A stretch of DNA of 64,000 nt from Aurantimonas coralicida_A (GCF_036016755.1 NZ_JAYXIH010000007.1:1-64000); one strand, 5' to 3'; shown: positions 1 to 7,897, numbered from the stretch's first letter. The notes: generated by a model not told the origin, from the sequence alone. Program-made: numbers and translations.

Positions 1-90
1 CTCTGGCGTGCAGTCGGCAACATCTGCGACCTGTTCGAGCCCGAAGAATGTTGGAACTACCTCAAGGCCGCTGGCTATGTTGCAGATTAA
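1..90 (+). CDS. IS630-family transposase, C-terminal fragment (runs in from left edge)
   Basis: The first 90 bases read in frame 1 as 29 residues plus TAA. They contain LFEPEEC, then YLKAAGY just before the stop, which is the usual end of IS630/Tc1-mariner-type transposases (a DxFxPxEC...YF/L-x-AAGY tail). Only the C-terminus is in the window; the DDE catalytic residues would lie to the left. The stop shares bases 88-89 with the stop of the ATPase gene on the other strand, so the two genes converge tail to tail. IS630 elements end a few tens of bases past the transposase stop and duplicate TA at the target, so the element boundary should lie around 90-130. I recognise the family by its tail only; the exact IS is unknown. 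Confidence 0.7.
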   Translation, partial: LWRAVGNICDLFEPEECWNYLKAAGYVAD

Positions 91-1799
91 TCGCCTGACG
101 CTCTAGCTAAGGACTCTACGGGCTCCAACTCAGCGAGTGGCACTTGCCCAAGCGCATCGGCGACAAGGTGAGTAAAGGTGGTGAGCATCTTATTGAAGCG
201 CGGGCGGCTGACAAAGCGTCTCTCAATATCGGCAACCAGGCTTTTGCGTGGTGCCAAGGCAGCTAGATCGCCAAGCCGCGGCGTGAGCACTACCGGAACG
301 GCCTCGTTTAGGTGGGCCTCAATGGCGTTGAGGTTGTCGGCGAGCTGTCGTGTCGCCGCCCCGCCCGCGTGACGCAGGGTCTCAATCTCGGCCCTGAGTG
401 CATCGTCCTCGAGCGGCTTGTCGCACAGCGGGCAATCGGTGAGCTCGGAACCTCGATGGGCTTCATGCCAATGGGCGCCAAGGGCCTTCAGTTGAAGGCG
501 CGTATCTTGCTGTGAGCGCTCGTCCAGTTGCAGGGCCTCGGCGACGGCTGCGTCTGCTTCATCGGCGCTACGCTGAAGCGTTATAATGGTTTCGTCGCCG
601 AGCGCCGCTGCAACTGCAGAAAGCGATCTCCAAGTGTCAAGTTCGTCAAGGCCACCCGACAATTCCTCGCGCGCGCCGGAGATGGCGCCAGCCACCTCTG
701 CTTGCGTGTGGGCGCTGGCGAGATCGAGCCCGCTGGCAAGATCTTCACTGATGACTTCGGTCAGCTCCGTGGCCCGTATGCGCAGACGTTTGCCAAGCGC
801 CGCTAATATTCCGTCCGCGTCCTCTGTGTCCCCTGGCTGGAAAGCCTGTATCGTCTCTCCCGTAGGTTTGAGCGTGCGCTGCGCCTCTGCTAGCGCCGCC
901 TCGAACAGTTCTTTTTTTTGATCAAACAACTTGGAATAGGTAGAACGGTACTCGCGGCGCTTGTCGCACAGACCTGACACCAAGGCCCCGATGTCGACGA
1001 GGTCGTCAAGGCCCGTTAAAGACTGGACCGCGCGGGTAAGTGGCGTCTGGCCCTTTTCGAAGCGGATGTGCGGCATGCGCGTAGGCATAAGCAAACCCGT
1101 CTCGACGAGCACATCGGGAATGCTAAGCTTAGGGTCAACATTGGTGCTGGCGACGCCGTTCTCAAGCCGGCGCTCCCAGACACCGGTTGCGCCAGAGTCA
1201 TCGATAAAGGTGAGTGTCACTCGCACAAACGGATCTGCCGTTAGCCCAGCCTGAGTTCGCGGGTAGCAAGCAACCGGCGGCCAAGTGCCGATTTTCCGGT
1301 TTTCGATGTCATAGACCTCTGCGCGATCCTCGGGATTGGCAACCGAATGATCGCGCGGGCGCTCACCTGTCATGGCCCACAGAACCGCGCCGACCAGCGA
1401 GGACTTGCCACTGCCGTTCGGCCCTTGGAGGATCAGACTCTCGCCATCGAGCTCCAATACGAACAACGGACCGTTGCAGGTATTCAGACCACCAAAGCCC
1501 TCCGTCTCGATCTTCTGCATTCGCCACGGTCCGGTCAGGGCAGCAGTGCTTGCTACAGCCTCGCCCCCGGCAGGGTCTATTTCCTCGCCATATGCCTTAG
1601 AAAGCCCAGCGACGAAGTGATCTGGCAATCCCTTGGCTTCGCGTACCGGCGATTGCAATAGATATTCCAGAAGCCGGCGTTGAGCCGCCTCTGCGAGAGT
1701 GATCGCCTCGCGTTTTCCAGTCGCGTTCGTCCAAGCAACTTCTTGCCCGCCGAGCAACGCGCGTTGAATTTCCAGTTTGGTCAGTCGACTCATCCGCAT
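87..1799 (-). CDS. Rad50/SbcC/SMC-like AAA ATPase, 3'-truncated
   Basis: The 570-residue product has a P-loop GPNGSGKSS at about 126-134 after a short N-terminal region, and a Rad50-like zinc-hook motif CPLC at about 456-459, with Glu/Ala/Leu-rich, probably coiled-coil sequence between. After the hook only about 110 residues remain. There is no ABC signature (LSGG) and no Walker B, both of which lie in the C-terminal lobe of every Rad50/SMC-type ATPase. The protein therefore appears cut off, and its stop falls on the end of the neighbouring IS630 transposase gene, so insertion of that element is the likely cause. Family knowledge: such proteins serve DNA repair or, with a partner nuclease, phage defence. 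No partner is visible to the right. Base composition is clearly lower in GC than the rest of the window, suggesting horizontal acquisition. Probably non-functional. Confidence 0.6.
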   Translation of the reverse strand: MRMSRLTKLEIQRALLGGQEVAWTNATGKREAITLAEAAQRRLLEYLLQSPVREAKGLPDHFVAGLSKAYGEEIDPAGGEAVASTAALTGPWRMQKIETEGFGGLNTCNGPLFVLELDGESLILQGPNGSGKSSLVGAVLWAMTGERPRDHSVANPEDRAEVYDIENRKIGTWPPVACYPRTQAGLTADPFVRVTLTFIDDSGATGVWERRLENGVASTNVDPKLSIPDVLVETGLLMPTRMPHIRFEKGQTPLTRAVQSLTGLDDLVDIGALVSGLCDKRREYRSTYSKLFDQKKELFEAALAEAQRTLKPTGETIQAFQPGDTEDADGILAALGKRLRIRATELTEVISEDLASGLDLASAHTQAEVAGAISGAREELSGGLDELDTWRSLSAVAAALGDETIITLQRSADEADAAVAEALQLDERSQQDTRLQLKALGAHWHEAHRGSELTDCPLCDKPLEDDALRAEIETLRHAGGAATRQLADNLNAIEAHLNEAVPVVLTPRLGDLAALAPRKSLVADIERRFVSRPRFNKMLTTFTHLVADALGQVPLAELEPVESLARASGD

Positions 1800-1864
1800 C
1801 CCCCTCGGACAACCTTGGGACGAGACGCGACAAAATACTAGTCATATAAGCTTATTACAGATGT

Positions 1865-1880
1865 CCTCTTTTTAGAGAGG
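1865..1880. repeat. Short inverted repeat in the gap upstream of the truncated ATPase
   Basis: CCTCT and AGAGG arms are separated by six A/T-rich bases. About 10 bases to the left (1846-1855) lies the perfect 10-base palindrome ATAAGCTTAT. The gap 1800-1927 is the most AT-rich stretch nearby and separates low-GC accessory DNA from the high-GC methylotrophy region. It could hold the promoter/operator of the ATPase gene or mark the insertion junction; the sequence does not decide. Confidence 0.25.
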
Positions 1881-1927
1881 TCTGTCACGGCCTGCATCAT
1901 CCGGAAGTGGGCACTTCTTGACCCCCC

Positions 1928-3184
1928 TCACTCCCCCATCTGACACGCCGTTTCGGGCCGATCCACCCCCAGCGTGTCGAGTTCGGAGACCCGGTGCAAG
2001 AAGCCCTCCTGCGGCGAGGCGGAGACGACGGACGCCTCGGTGCCGAGCAGCACCGGCTGGCGCAGCTGCCAATCCCAGTCGCGAAACGTCAGCCGCTGGC
2101 CCTTGAAGGCGGCGACGGTGAAATCCGGCCCCTTGATGAAGGCGTCGATGGTCGCCGGGTCGACCGACTGGGTGCGCGAGGCGGCCTCGCCGATTACCCG
2201 GATCGCCGTCCAGACCTGCATGTCCTTTGATTCCATGCGGCGGCCGGCGACATCGACGAAGCGGTTCTGAATCTGCGCGCCGCCCCATTGTTCGCTCGCC
2301 GGATGCCAGGAGCCGGGTTGCAGCCCGGCGGTGCCGGCGACGGGGCGCGGCAGCCAGGTGCGCCAGGGCACATAGCTGCCGAACACCTCGCTCTCGTCGG
2401 CGACCAGCAGGACGTCGTGCTCAGGCAGATCCTGCAGGAACACCGGGATCTGGCGCTGCACCAGCGCCTGACCGGAATCGGTGGCGCGGGCGCCGCCCTT
2501 GTCGGCGAAAATCTTCTCGGCGACGATCTTGCCGCCGAACTTCTTGGCGGAGCGCTTCAACGCCTCGGCGAAGAGCTGGTCGTTTTCGTGGTCGCCCTCG
2601 ACCAGCGCCCAGTTCCGCCACTGCTTCCACATGAGGTACTGCGCCAGGCCGTCGGTCAGCATCGCCCGCGACGGGGCGGTGTGCAGCATGTTGGCGCGGC
2701 AACCTTCGCCGCGCAGCCGATCGTCGGTCGCGCCGGCGTTGAGGACGAGGGCGTTCTGGGATTTGGCGAGATCGGCGACGGCGAGCGTGTCGTCGGGCGA
2801 CAGATCGGTGACGATGTAGTGGATGCCGCTCGCGAGCATGTCTTGCGCCGGCTGGGCGACGTCGTCGCCGGGGGCGAGCGTCGTCACGTCGAGGGTAAAG
2901 TTCTGGCCCATGAACGAGCCGGTGGTGTTGTTGTCGGCGATCGCCACCGTCGCGCCGGCAAGGCCGATGTCGGCCGGCGGGATGTCGAGGGCGGAGAGCG
3001 CGAGGGTGCGCTCATAGGTTCGGAGGAAGCCGATCTTGACCGTCTGCGTCGTCGGCTCTTCGGGTGCGGCGGCGGCCGGCACGGGGGCCGTGTCCGTCTG
3101 TGCGGGGGCTCCGGTCGTCAGGAGGATGAGCATCGCGGTTCCGCAAAGCACCCGCCGCAAGCGGTCTCTGGCCGGTGTTGTCAA
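1928..3184 (-). CDS. ABC-type substrate-binding protein of the PQQ-dependent alcohol dehydrogenase system
   Basis: This is a periplasmic binding protein of the branched-chain-amino-acid type I fold, resembling the group found beside PQQ-dependent alcohol dehydrogenase genes (the TIGR03863-type family, from memory). I place the start at TTG 3184, because GGGAGG lies 8 bases upstream at 3193-3198. The product then begins with a basic n-region (RDRLRR), a hydrophobic core (LCGTAMLILL) and an AQ cleavage site, a normal signal peptide. The longer ATG reading from 3259 would put 25 polar residues ahead of it. Mature sequence starts at about VKIGFLRTYER. No permease or ATPase genes adjoin it. The family is thought to serve alcohol oxidation rather than classical transport, which fits the C1 cluster next door. 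It is transcribed divergently from the DUF3280 gene. Confidence 0.75.
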   Translation of the reverse strand: MTTPARDRLRRVLCGTAMLILLTTGAPAQTDTAPVPAAAAPEEPTTQTVKIGFLRTYERTLALSALDIPPADIGLAGATVAIADNNTTGSFMGQNFTLDVTTLAPGDDVAQPAQDMLASGIHYIVTDLSPDDTLAVADLAKSQNALVLNAGATDDRLRGEGCRANMLHTAPSRAMLTDGLAQYLMWKQWRNWALVEGDHENDQLFAEALKRSAKKFGGKIVAEKIFADKGGARATDSGQALVQRQIPVFLQDLPEHDVLLVADESEVFGSYVPWRTWLPRPVAGTAGLQPGSWHPASEQWGGAQIQNRFVDVAGRRMESKDMQVWTAIRVIGEAASRTQSVDPATIDAFIKGPDFTVAAFKGQRLTFRDWDWQLRQPVLLGTEASVVSASPQEGFLHRVSELDTLGVDRPETACQMGE

Positions 3185-3315
3185 CGCTGGTTCCTCCCAT
3201 TCCGCTGCCGGCACGGCCGGCGGTCTTTCGCAATTAGCGTCTTGCAGCGCGCCCTTCAAAGCTTATGAATCATTGCCGAGGCTGGGCGCTGAACAAAGAC
3301 AAGAAGAGATGTTTC

Positions 3316-3846
3316 ATGTGTTACGGACCCCGCATCCTGAGACAAGCGCGATTTTTTCCCGTTGTCCTGGCGCTGCTCCTGGCCACTCCCGCCTTCGCGG
3401 CGGAAAAGACTGTCGCCGTGTTCGATTTCGAGCTGATCGATTCCAGCCTCGAAGGCTCGATGATCGGCAAGAACCCGGACGAGCAGGCCCGGCTTGAAAC
3501 CATGGCGCCGGCGCTGCGAGGGGACATCGACACGCTTCCCGGCTATGCCAGCGTCGACATCGCGCCGGTGCGTGACAAGGCGCTGGCGCAGAATCTGGAA
3601 AGCTGCGGCAATTGTGCGCTGAGCTTCGCCAAGACGCTCGGCGCCGACATCGCCGTCACCGGAACCGTCCAGAAGGTGTCGAACCTCATACTCAACATCA
3701 ACGCCTATGCCTTCGACGTTGAGACCGGCCAGCCGATCGCGCGCGGCAGCGCCGACATCCGCTCCAACACCGACGAAAGCTGGCGGAGGGGGATCGCCTA
3801 TCTGTGGAAGAACGTCCTGAAGAAGCAGTTCGAGGCCGCGCCTTGA
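3316..3846 (+). CDS. DUF3280/DUF2380-family periplasmic protein
   Basis: The product is 176 residues when started at ATG 3316, which has AAGAAGAG just upstream and gives a clean signal peptide (a basic start, then VVLALLLATPAFAA). An earlier ATG at 3265 would add a polar leader. The mature part opens with VAVFDFELIDSS, the hallmark of the DUF3280/DUF2380 family, followed by a Cys pair in SCGNC and a C-terminal SWRRGIAYLWKN segment. The function is unknown. The family is known to co-occur with the PQQ-ABC binding protein, and here the two genes are divergent neighbours with about 130 bases between their starts, so they probably share a control region. Its stop overlaps the TTG start of the next gene (TTGA), implying translational coupling to methanofuran/pterin biosynthesis. 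Confidence 0.75.
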   Translation: MCYGPRILRQARFFPVVLALLLATPAFAAEKTVAVFDFELIDSSLEGSMIGKNPDEQARLETMAPALRGDIDTLPGYASVDIAPVRDKALAQNLESCGNCALSFAKTLGADIAVTGTVQKVSNLILNINAYAFDVETGQPIARGSADIRSNTDESWRRGIAYLWKNVLKKQFEAAP

Positions 3847-4910
3847 TCCGCCTGCTGGCCAGCGTCACCGGCCCCGAGGAGGCCGAGATCGTCATCGAAG
3901 GCGGCGCCGATCTCGTCGATCTGAAGGACCCGGCGCAAGGCGCGCTGGGCGCGGTGTCGCCAGCCGTCTTCGATGCGACGCTGCGGGCAGTCGCCGGCCG
4001 GCGGCCGGTCTCGGCGGTGGCCGGCGACCTGCCGATGCAGCCGGACGTCGTCCGGCGCGCGGTCGAAGCGCGGCAAACGGCCGACTATGTGAAGATCGGC
4101 CTGTTTCCGGCCAGTCGGGGGGAGCGGTTGACCGTCATCAAGGCACTGCGGGAGCCGGCCTCGCGCACCCGGCTGATAGCGGTGTTCTTCGCCGATGGCG
4201 ACCCGGATTTTACGCTGCTGCCGGTGCTGGCCGAGGCGGGATTTGCCGGCGCTATGATCGACACGATCGGCAAGTCGAGCGGCGGACTGCTTCAGTATCT
4301 GTCGCTGGCCGAGCTGGCGGATTTCGTCGCCAAGGCGCGGGGGCTCGGTCTGCTGACCGGGCTCGCGGGCTCGCTGGAGCCGCCGGATGTGCCGCGGCTG
4401 GCGGTGCTGCAGCCCGATTATCTCGGCTTTCGCGGCGCCCTGACGGCTGGCCCGCGGGACGGGCCGGTTGATCTTCAGGCGGTCCGGGCGATCCGCGCGC
4501 TGATCCCGGCGGAGCAAGACGCCTCAAGGAGTGTCGCGTCGACCGCTGTCGCCGGCGACCTTATTTTCGTGCGCGACTTCACCCTGCCGATGGAAATCGG
4601 CGCCTACGGCCATGAGCGCGGCCGCACGCAAAAGGTGCGCTTTTCCGTCGAGGCCGAGATCGAGCCGATCGTCGCAGGCGCCCGGACGATGGCCGAGATC
4701 TATTCCTACGACGTGATCATCGACGCGATCCGCAGCCTCGCCGCGCGCGGGCATACGGACCTCGTCGAGACGCTGGCGCTGGAGCTCGCCGAGACCGTGC
4801 TTGACGACGTCCGCGTCCGCGAAGTGACGGTGCGGGTCGAAAAGCTCGAGCTCGGTCCCGCTGCCGTCGGGATCGCGGTGACGCGCCGCCGCTCCGGACC
4901 GACCGGGTAG
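3843..4910 (+). CDS. mfnB: MfnB-FolB fusion: (5-formylfuran-3-yl)methyl phosphate synthase + dihydroneopterin aldolase
   Basis: There are two domains in 355 residues. Residues 1 to about 225 are a DUF556/MfnB domain, which condenses two glyceraldehyde-3-phosphates into the furan precursor of methanofuran. It shows DLVDLKDP with the expected Schiff-base lysine near 28, YVKIGLFPAS near 83, and IDTIGKSSGG. Residues about 235-355 are a FolB-type dihydroneopterin aldolase (IFVRDFTLPMEIGAYGHER, YSYDVI, LVETLALELAE, VRVEKLEL), the pterin step toward H4MPT. I choose TTG 3843, which overlaps the previous TGA as TTGA and has GAGG 7 bases upstream. A GTG at 3804 would add 13 residues that overlap the DUF3280 gene and lie before the MfnB core. 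The domain assignments are firm; the start is probable. Confidence 0.85.
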   Translation: MIRLLASVTGPEEAEIVIEGGADLVDLKDPAQGALGAVSPAVFDATLRAVAGRRPVSAVAGDLPMQPDVVRRAVEARQTADYVKIGLFPASRGERLTVIKALREPASRTRLIAVFFADGDPDFTLLPVLAEAGFAGAMIDTIGKSSGGLLQYLSLAELADFVAKARGLGLLTGLAGSLEPPDVPRLAVLQPDYLGFRGALTAGPRDGPVDLQAVRAIRALIPAEQDASRSVASTAVAGDLIFVRDFTLPMEIGAYGHERGRTQKVRFSVEAEIEPIVAGARTMAEIYSYDVIIDAIRSLAARGHTDLVETLALELAETVLDDVRVREVTVRVEKLELGPAAVGIAVTRRRSGPTG

Positions 4911-5031
4911 GGCCATTCGAAATCAGCGCTTTACAGCGGCGGCGAAGCGTCGTTCTCTTGTCACCTTGCGGTTGAGCGCCTCGGCGTTCGCCAACGATCA
5001 GAGCGGCCAGTCAAGGCCGTCAAGGCACAGG

Positions 5032-5058
5032 GGGTGGAATCCGATCGGCATTCCACCC
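5032..5058. promoter_or_regulatory. Perfect 9-base inverted repeat in the mfnE leader
   Basis: GGGTGGAAT at 5032-5040 pairs exactly with ATTCCACCC at 5050-5058 around CCGATCGGC, whose core CCGATCGG is itself palindromic. It lies 35 bases before the mfnE start in the 180-base gap after the MfnB-FolB gene. There is no T-run, so it is not an ordinary intrinsic terminator. It could be an operator, an mRNA-stabilising hairpin or an attenuator. Confidence 0.4.
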
Positions 5059-5092
5059 GGGAGAGACGCATTCGAAGGGCAGGTGGCAAGGC

Positions 5093-5734
5093 ATGAAGGA
5101 CATTCTCGTCGTCAAGATCGGTGGCAGTTGCGCGGCGTCGCCTGATCTGGTGCGGTGGGTGGCGGCGATCGAGCAAGCGCGATTGCCGATCGTCGTCGTG
5201 CCGGGCGGCGGTCCGTTCGCCAATGCCGTCAGGCGCTACCAGCCGCGCATGGGCTTCGGCGACGAGGCAGCGCACGAGATGGCGATCCTGGCGATGGAAC
5301 AGTTCGGCTGCGCGCTCGTCGGTCTCGGCAGGCGGATGGTGAAGGCGGCGGACGAGGCCGCGATCATGGCGGCGCTCGAACGCGGCGACATCCCGGTCTG
5401 GATGCCACGCCAGCTGGTGCTTTCGGCGCCGGAGATCCCCAAAAACTGGAGCGTGACCTCGGATAGTCTTGCCGCCTGGCTGGCGGGACGGCTTCCCGGT
5501 GCACGGCTTTGCCTGTTCAAACAGATCGATTTGCCGGAAAACGCCACCATCGACGCTCTTGCCGGGGCACAGATCGTCGACGAGTGTTTCACCGAGTTGC
5601 TCGATCCGGCAACCGACGTCTATGTCGCCGGACCGGCGGATCTCAGTCTTGCCGGCGTACGCCTGGCCGAGGGAGAAATTCCCGGGCATCCTGTGATGCG
5701 GCGGCGCGTACTCGTGGCGGCAAACGCCGGGTGA
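5093..5734 (+). CDS. mfnE: MfnE-like amino-acid-kinase-family protein (aminomethylfuran phosphate kinase)
   Basis: The product is 213 residues with the amino-acid-kinase fold. VVKIGGS is at residues 6-12, VVVPGGGPFANAVR near 35-48, and WSVTSDSLAAWLAGRL near 122-137 marks the nucleotide/metal region. In methanogens MfnE phosphorylates 5-(aminomethyl)-3-furanmethanol phosphate to the diphosphate before coupling in methanofuran synthesis; bacterial homologues occur only with H4MPT/methanofuran C1 genes. Here it lies between MfnB-FolB and the DHPS-like gene, and MfnF is on the opposite strand nearby, so three methanofuran enzymes sit within 5 kb. The start at ATG 5093 is preceded by AGGTGG. The substrate is inferred from family and context. 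Confidence 0.75.
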   Translation: MKDILVVKIGGSCAASPDLVRWVAAIEQARLPIVVVPGGGPFANAVRRYQPRMGFGDEAAHEMAILAMEQFGCALVGLGRRMVKAADEAAIMAALERGDIPVWMPRQLVLSAPEIPKNWSVTSDSLAAWLAGRLPGARLCLFKQIDLPENATIDALAGAQIVDECFTELLDPATDVYVAGPADLSLAGVRLAEGEIPGHPVMRRRVLVAANAG

Positions 5735-5817
5735 GGCGAAGCCCCGACGATCCGGGCTTGGCGCTACGCCCGCCCGGCGGCTTTGCAACCGCGCCGGAAT
5801 GGTCGACATAGCCGGGC

Positions 5818-7221
5818 ATGGCGCGCGAAAAGCTGCTCTTTCTGACCGGACATCTGGCGCGGCCACGGCTCGAGCGCCTGCTGCGAGGGCTCGGTGCGAC
5901 CGAATTCGACTGGGCGATCGCCGATATCGGGGTGAAGGTCGCGGCGCTCGCCACCGGCGAGATCATCGCGCGGCGACTGCAACAGCCGGTGGTGGCGGAT
6001 CGCGTCATCCTTCCCGGCCGCTGCCGGGCGGATCTGGACCGCCTCTCCCAACACTTCAGGATCCCTTTCGTGCGCGGACCGGACGAACTCGCCGACCTGC
6101 CGGCCTTTCTCGGTCGCAAGGGCGCGCCGCCGGATCTGTCGCGGCACGACATGCGTATCTTCGCCGAAATCGTCGATGCCTCGGCGCTGTCCGTGGACGA
6201 GATCGTCCTGAGATCGGAGGCGATGCGGGCGGCCGGCGCCGACGTCATCGACCTCGGCTGCTTGCCCGATACGCCCTTCGCGCATCTCGAAGACGCGGTG
6301 CTGGCGCTGAAGGGCGAGGGCCACCGTGTCAGCGTCGATTCCGCCGATCCGGACGAGCTTGCGCGCGGCAACAGGGCGGGGGCGGACTTCCTCCTGTCCC
6401 TGACCGAGGAGACGCTGGCGATCGCCGGCGAAGGCGACGCCGTGCCGATCCTCGTGCCGGCCCGGCCCCATGACGTTGCCTCGCTGGAACGCGCGATCTC
6501 CGCGGCGCGGGACATGGGCATCGCTTTCATCGCCGACCCGATCCTCGATCCTATTCATTTCGGCTTTGCCGACTCGCTGGTCCGCTACCATCGTCTGCGT
6601 GAAGCCTATCCGGACGTCGACATCCTGATGGGCACCGGCAACCTTACCGAGCTCACCGACGCCGACACGTCGGGGATCACCGCGACGCTACTCGGCATCT
6701 GCTCGGAGCTTGAAATCCGCAACCTCCTCGTCGTCCATGTCAGTTCGCACACGCGCCAGACGATCGCAGAGCACGACGCGGCAAGGCGAATGCTCTTTGC
6801 CGCCCGCGAAGATGGCGCGCTGCCGCGCGGCTATTCCAAGGCATTGCTGCAGGTGCATGACGTCAAGCCGTTCGCGTCGACGCCGGACGAGCTTGCCGAG
6901 CAGGCGGCGGCGATCAAGGACCGCAACTACCGGATCGAGACTGCCGAGGACGGTATCCACCTCTACAACCGCGACGGCCATTTCATCGCAACTGATGCGT
7001 TCGATCTGTTCCCCAAGATCGCGGTCGAGGGCGATGTCGGCCACGCCTTCTATCTCGGTGCCGAGTTGCAGAAAGCGGAGATCGCCTGGCGGCTGGGAAA
7101 GCGCTACGCCCAGGACGGGCCGCTTGACTTCGGCGTCGCCGCGCCGCGCCCTGAGGCGGATCGGACTAAGCTCGAAGCGGCGGGGCATACGTTAAAGGCG
7201 AAAAAGACGCCATCATTGTAG
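5818..7221 (+). CDS. Dihydropteroate synthase-like protein of the H4MPT cluster (DUF6513-type N-terminus)
   Basis: The product is 467 residues. An N-terminal part of about 125 residues (LLFLTGHLARPRLE..., DWAIADIGVKVAAL) precedes a DHPS-like TIM barrel with RSEAMRAAGADVIDLGC near 135-152, FIADPILDP near 240 and LMGTGNLTELTDADTSG near 276-293. Archaeal-type DHPS-like proteins of this layout are found with H4MPT genes and presumably join the pterin to a C1-carrier side chain; ordinary folate DHPS lacks this N-terminal region. The exact reaction is not established to my knowledge. The start ATG 5818 has no strong ribosome-binding site. It follows mfnE by 83 bases and precedes the DUF447 gene in the same direction. 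Confidence 0.75.
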   Translation: MAREKLLFLTGHLARPRLERLLRGLGATEFDWAIADIGVKVAALATGEIIARRLQQPVVADRVILPGRCRADLDRLSQHFRIPFVRGPDELADLPAFLGRKGAPPDLSRHDMRIFAEIVDASALSVDEIVLRSEAMRAAGADVIDLGCLPDTPFAHLEDAVLALKGEGHRVSVDSADPDELARGNRAGADFLLSLTEETLAIAGEGDAVPILVPARPHDVASLERAISAARDMGIAFIADPILDPIHFGFADSLVRYHRLREAYPDVDILMGTGNLTELTDADTSGITATLLGICSELEIRNLLVVHVSSHTRQTIAEHDAARRMLFAAREDGALPRGYSKALLQVHDVKPFASTPDELAEQAAAIKDRNYRIETAEDGIHLYNRDGHFIATDAFDLFPKIAVEGDVGHAFYLGAELQKAEIAWRLGKRYAQDGPLDFGVAAPRPEADRTKLEAAGHTLKAKKTPSL

Positions 7222-7259
7222 CGGCCGACCGCGTCACGGTTTCCATGCAGAGAGTTCCG

Positions 7260-7835
7260 ATGCCCTATATCCGCGAGACCATCCTGACCACCTGCTCCGC
7301 CTCTGGCAATGTCCACATCGCGCCGCTCGGGATTATCCAGGACGGCGAGGGCTGGGTGATCGCGCCGTTCCGCCCGTCGACAACGCTGGCCAATCTGGAG
7401 GCGACCGGCGTCGCCGTCGTCAACTACACCGACGAGGTGAAGATCTTCGCCGGCTGCCTGACCGGTCGCAAGGACTGGCCGCTGACACCGATCGACGGCT
7501 GCAAGGTGCCGCGGCTCGAAGCCGCGCTCTCTCATGACGTTCTGGAAGTCGTCTCCGTCACACCGGACGAGCAGAGGCCGCGGTTTACGTGCCGGGTCGC
7601 GGCCTCCGGTCAGCACCGGCCGTTCCAGGGGATGAACCGGGCCAAGGCGGCAGTGCTGGAGGCGGCGATCCTGGTGAGCCGGCTGAAAATGCTGCCGGCC
7701 GAGAAGATCGAGGACGAGATTGCCTATCTGAAGATCGCCATCGACAAGACCGCCGGCCCCGACGAGGAACAGGCCTGGTACTGGCTGCTGGAGAAGGTGA
7801 TCGACCATCTCGCCGAGGTCGAAGGGGAAAGATGA
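7260..7835 (+). CDS. DUF447-family protein (flavin-reductase-like split barrel)
   Basis: The product is 191 residues from ATG 7260, which has AGAGAG 7 bases upstream; an ATG at 7245 would add MQRVP. MPYIRETILTT, then VHIAPLGII and WVIAPFRPSTT, mark the DUF447 family of archaea and H4MPT-using bacteria, whose N-terminal half has an FMN-binding split-barrel look and whose C-terminal half is helical (NRAKAAVLEAAILVSRLKML). The function is unknown. Its strict co-occurrence with C1 genes suggests a role in H4MPT or methanofuran biosynthesis or reduction. It is convergent with mfnF, 62 bases away, with short GGCGGG/CCCGCC arms at 7838-7843 and 7855-7860 between them. Confidence 0.75.
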   Translation: MPYIRETILTTCSASGNVHIAPLGIIQDGEGWVIAPFRPSTTLANLEATGVAVVNYTDEVKIFAGCLTGRKDWPLTPIDGCKVPRLEAALSHDVLEVVSVTPDEQRPRFTCRVAASGQHRPFQGMNRAKAAVLEAAILVSRLKMLPAEKIEDEIAYLKIAIDKTAGPDEEQAWYWLLEKVIDHLAEVEGER

Positions 7836-7897
7836 CCGGCGGGCGCCCGGTGCTCCCGCCACCGGTGACGTCGATCAGGTGATGACCGCTGGGCTGC

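Noticed and set aside
2288..3268. Long open frame on the plus strand (326 codons) opposite the binding-protein gene
   Set aside because: It is the antisense shadow of a well-supported gene in GC-rich DNA; the product is low-complexity Arg/Ala/Gly with no family resemblance.
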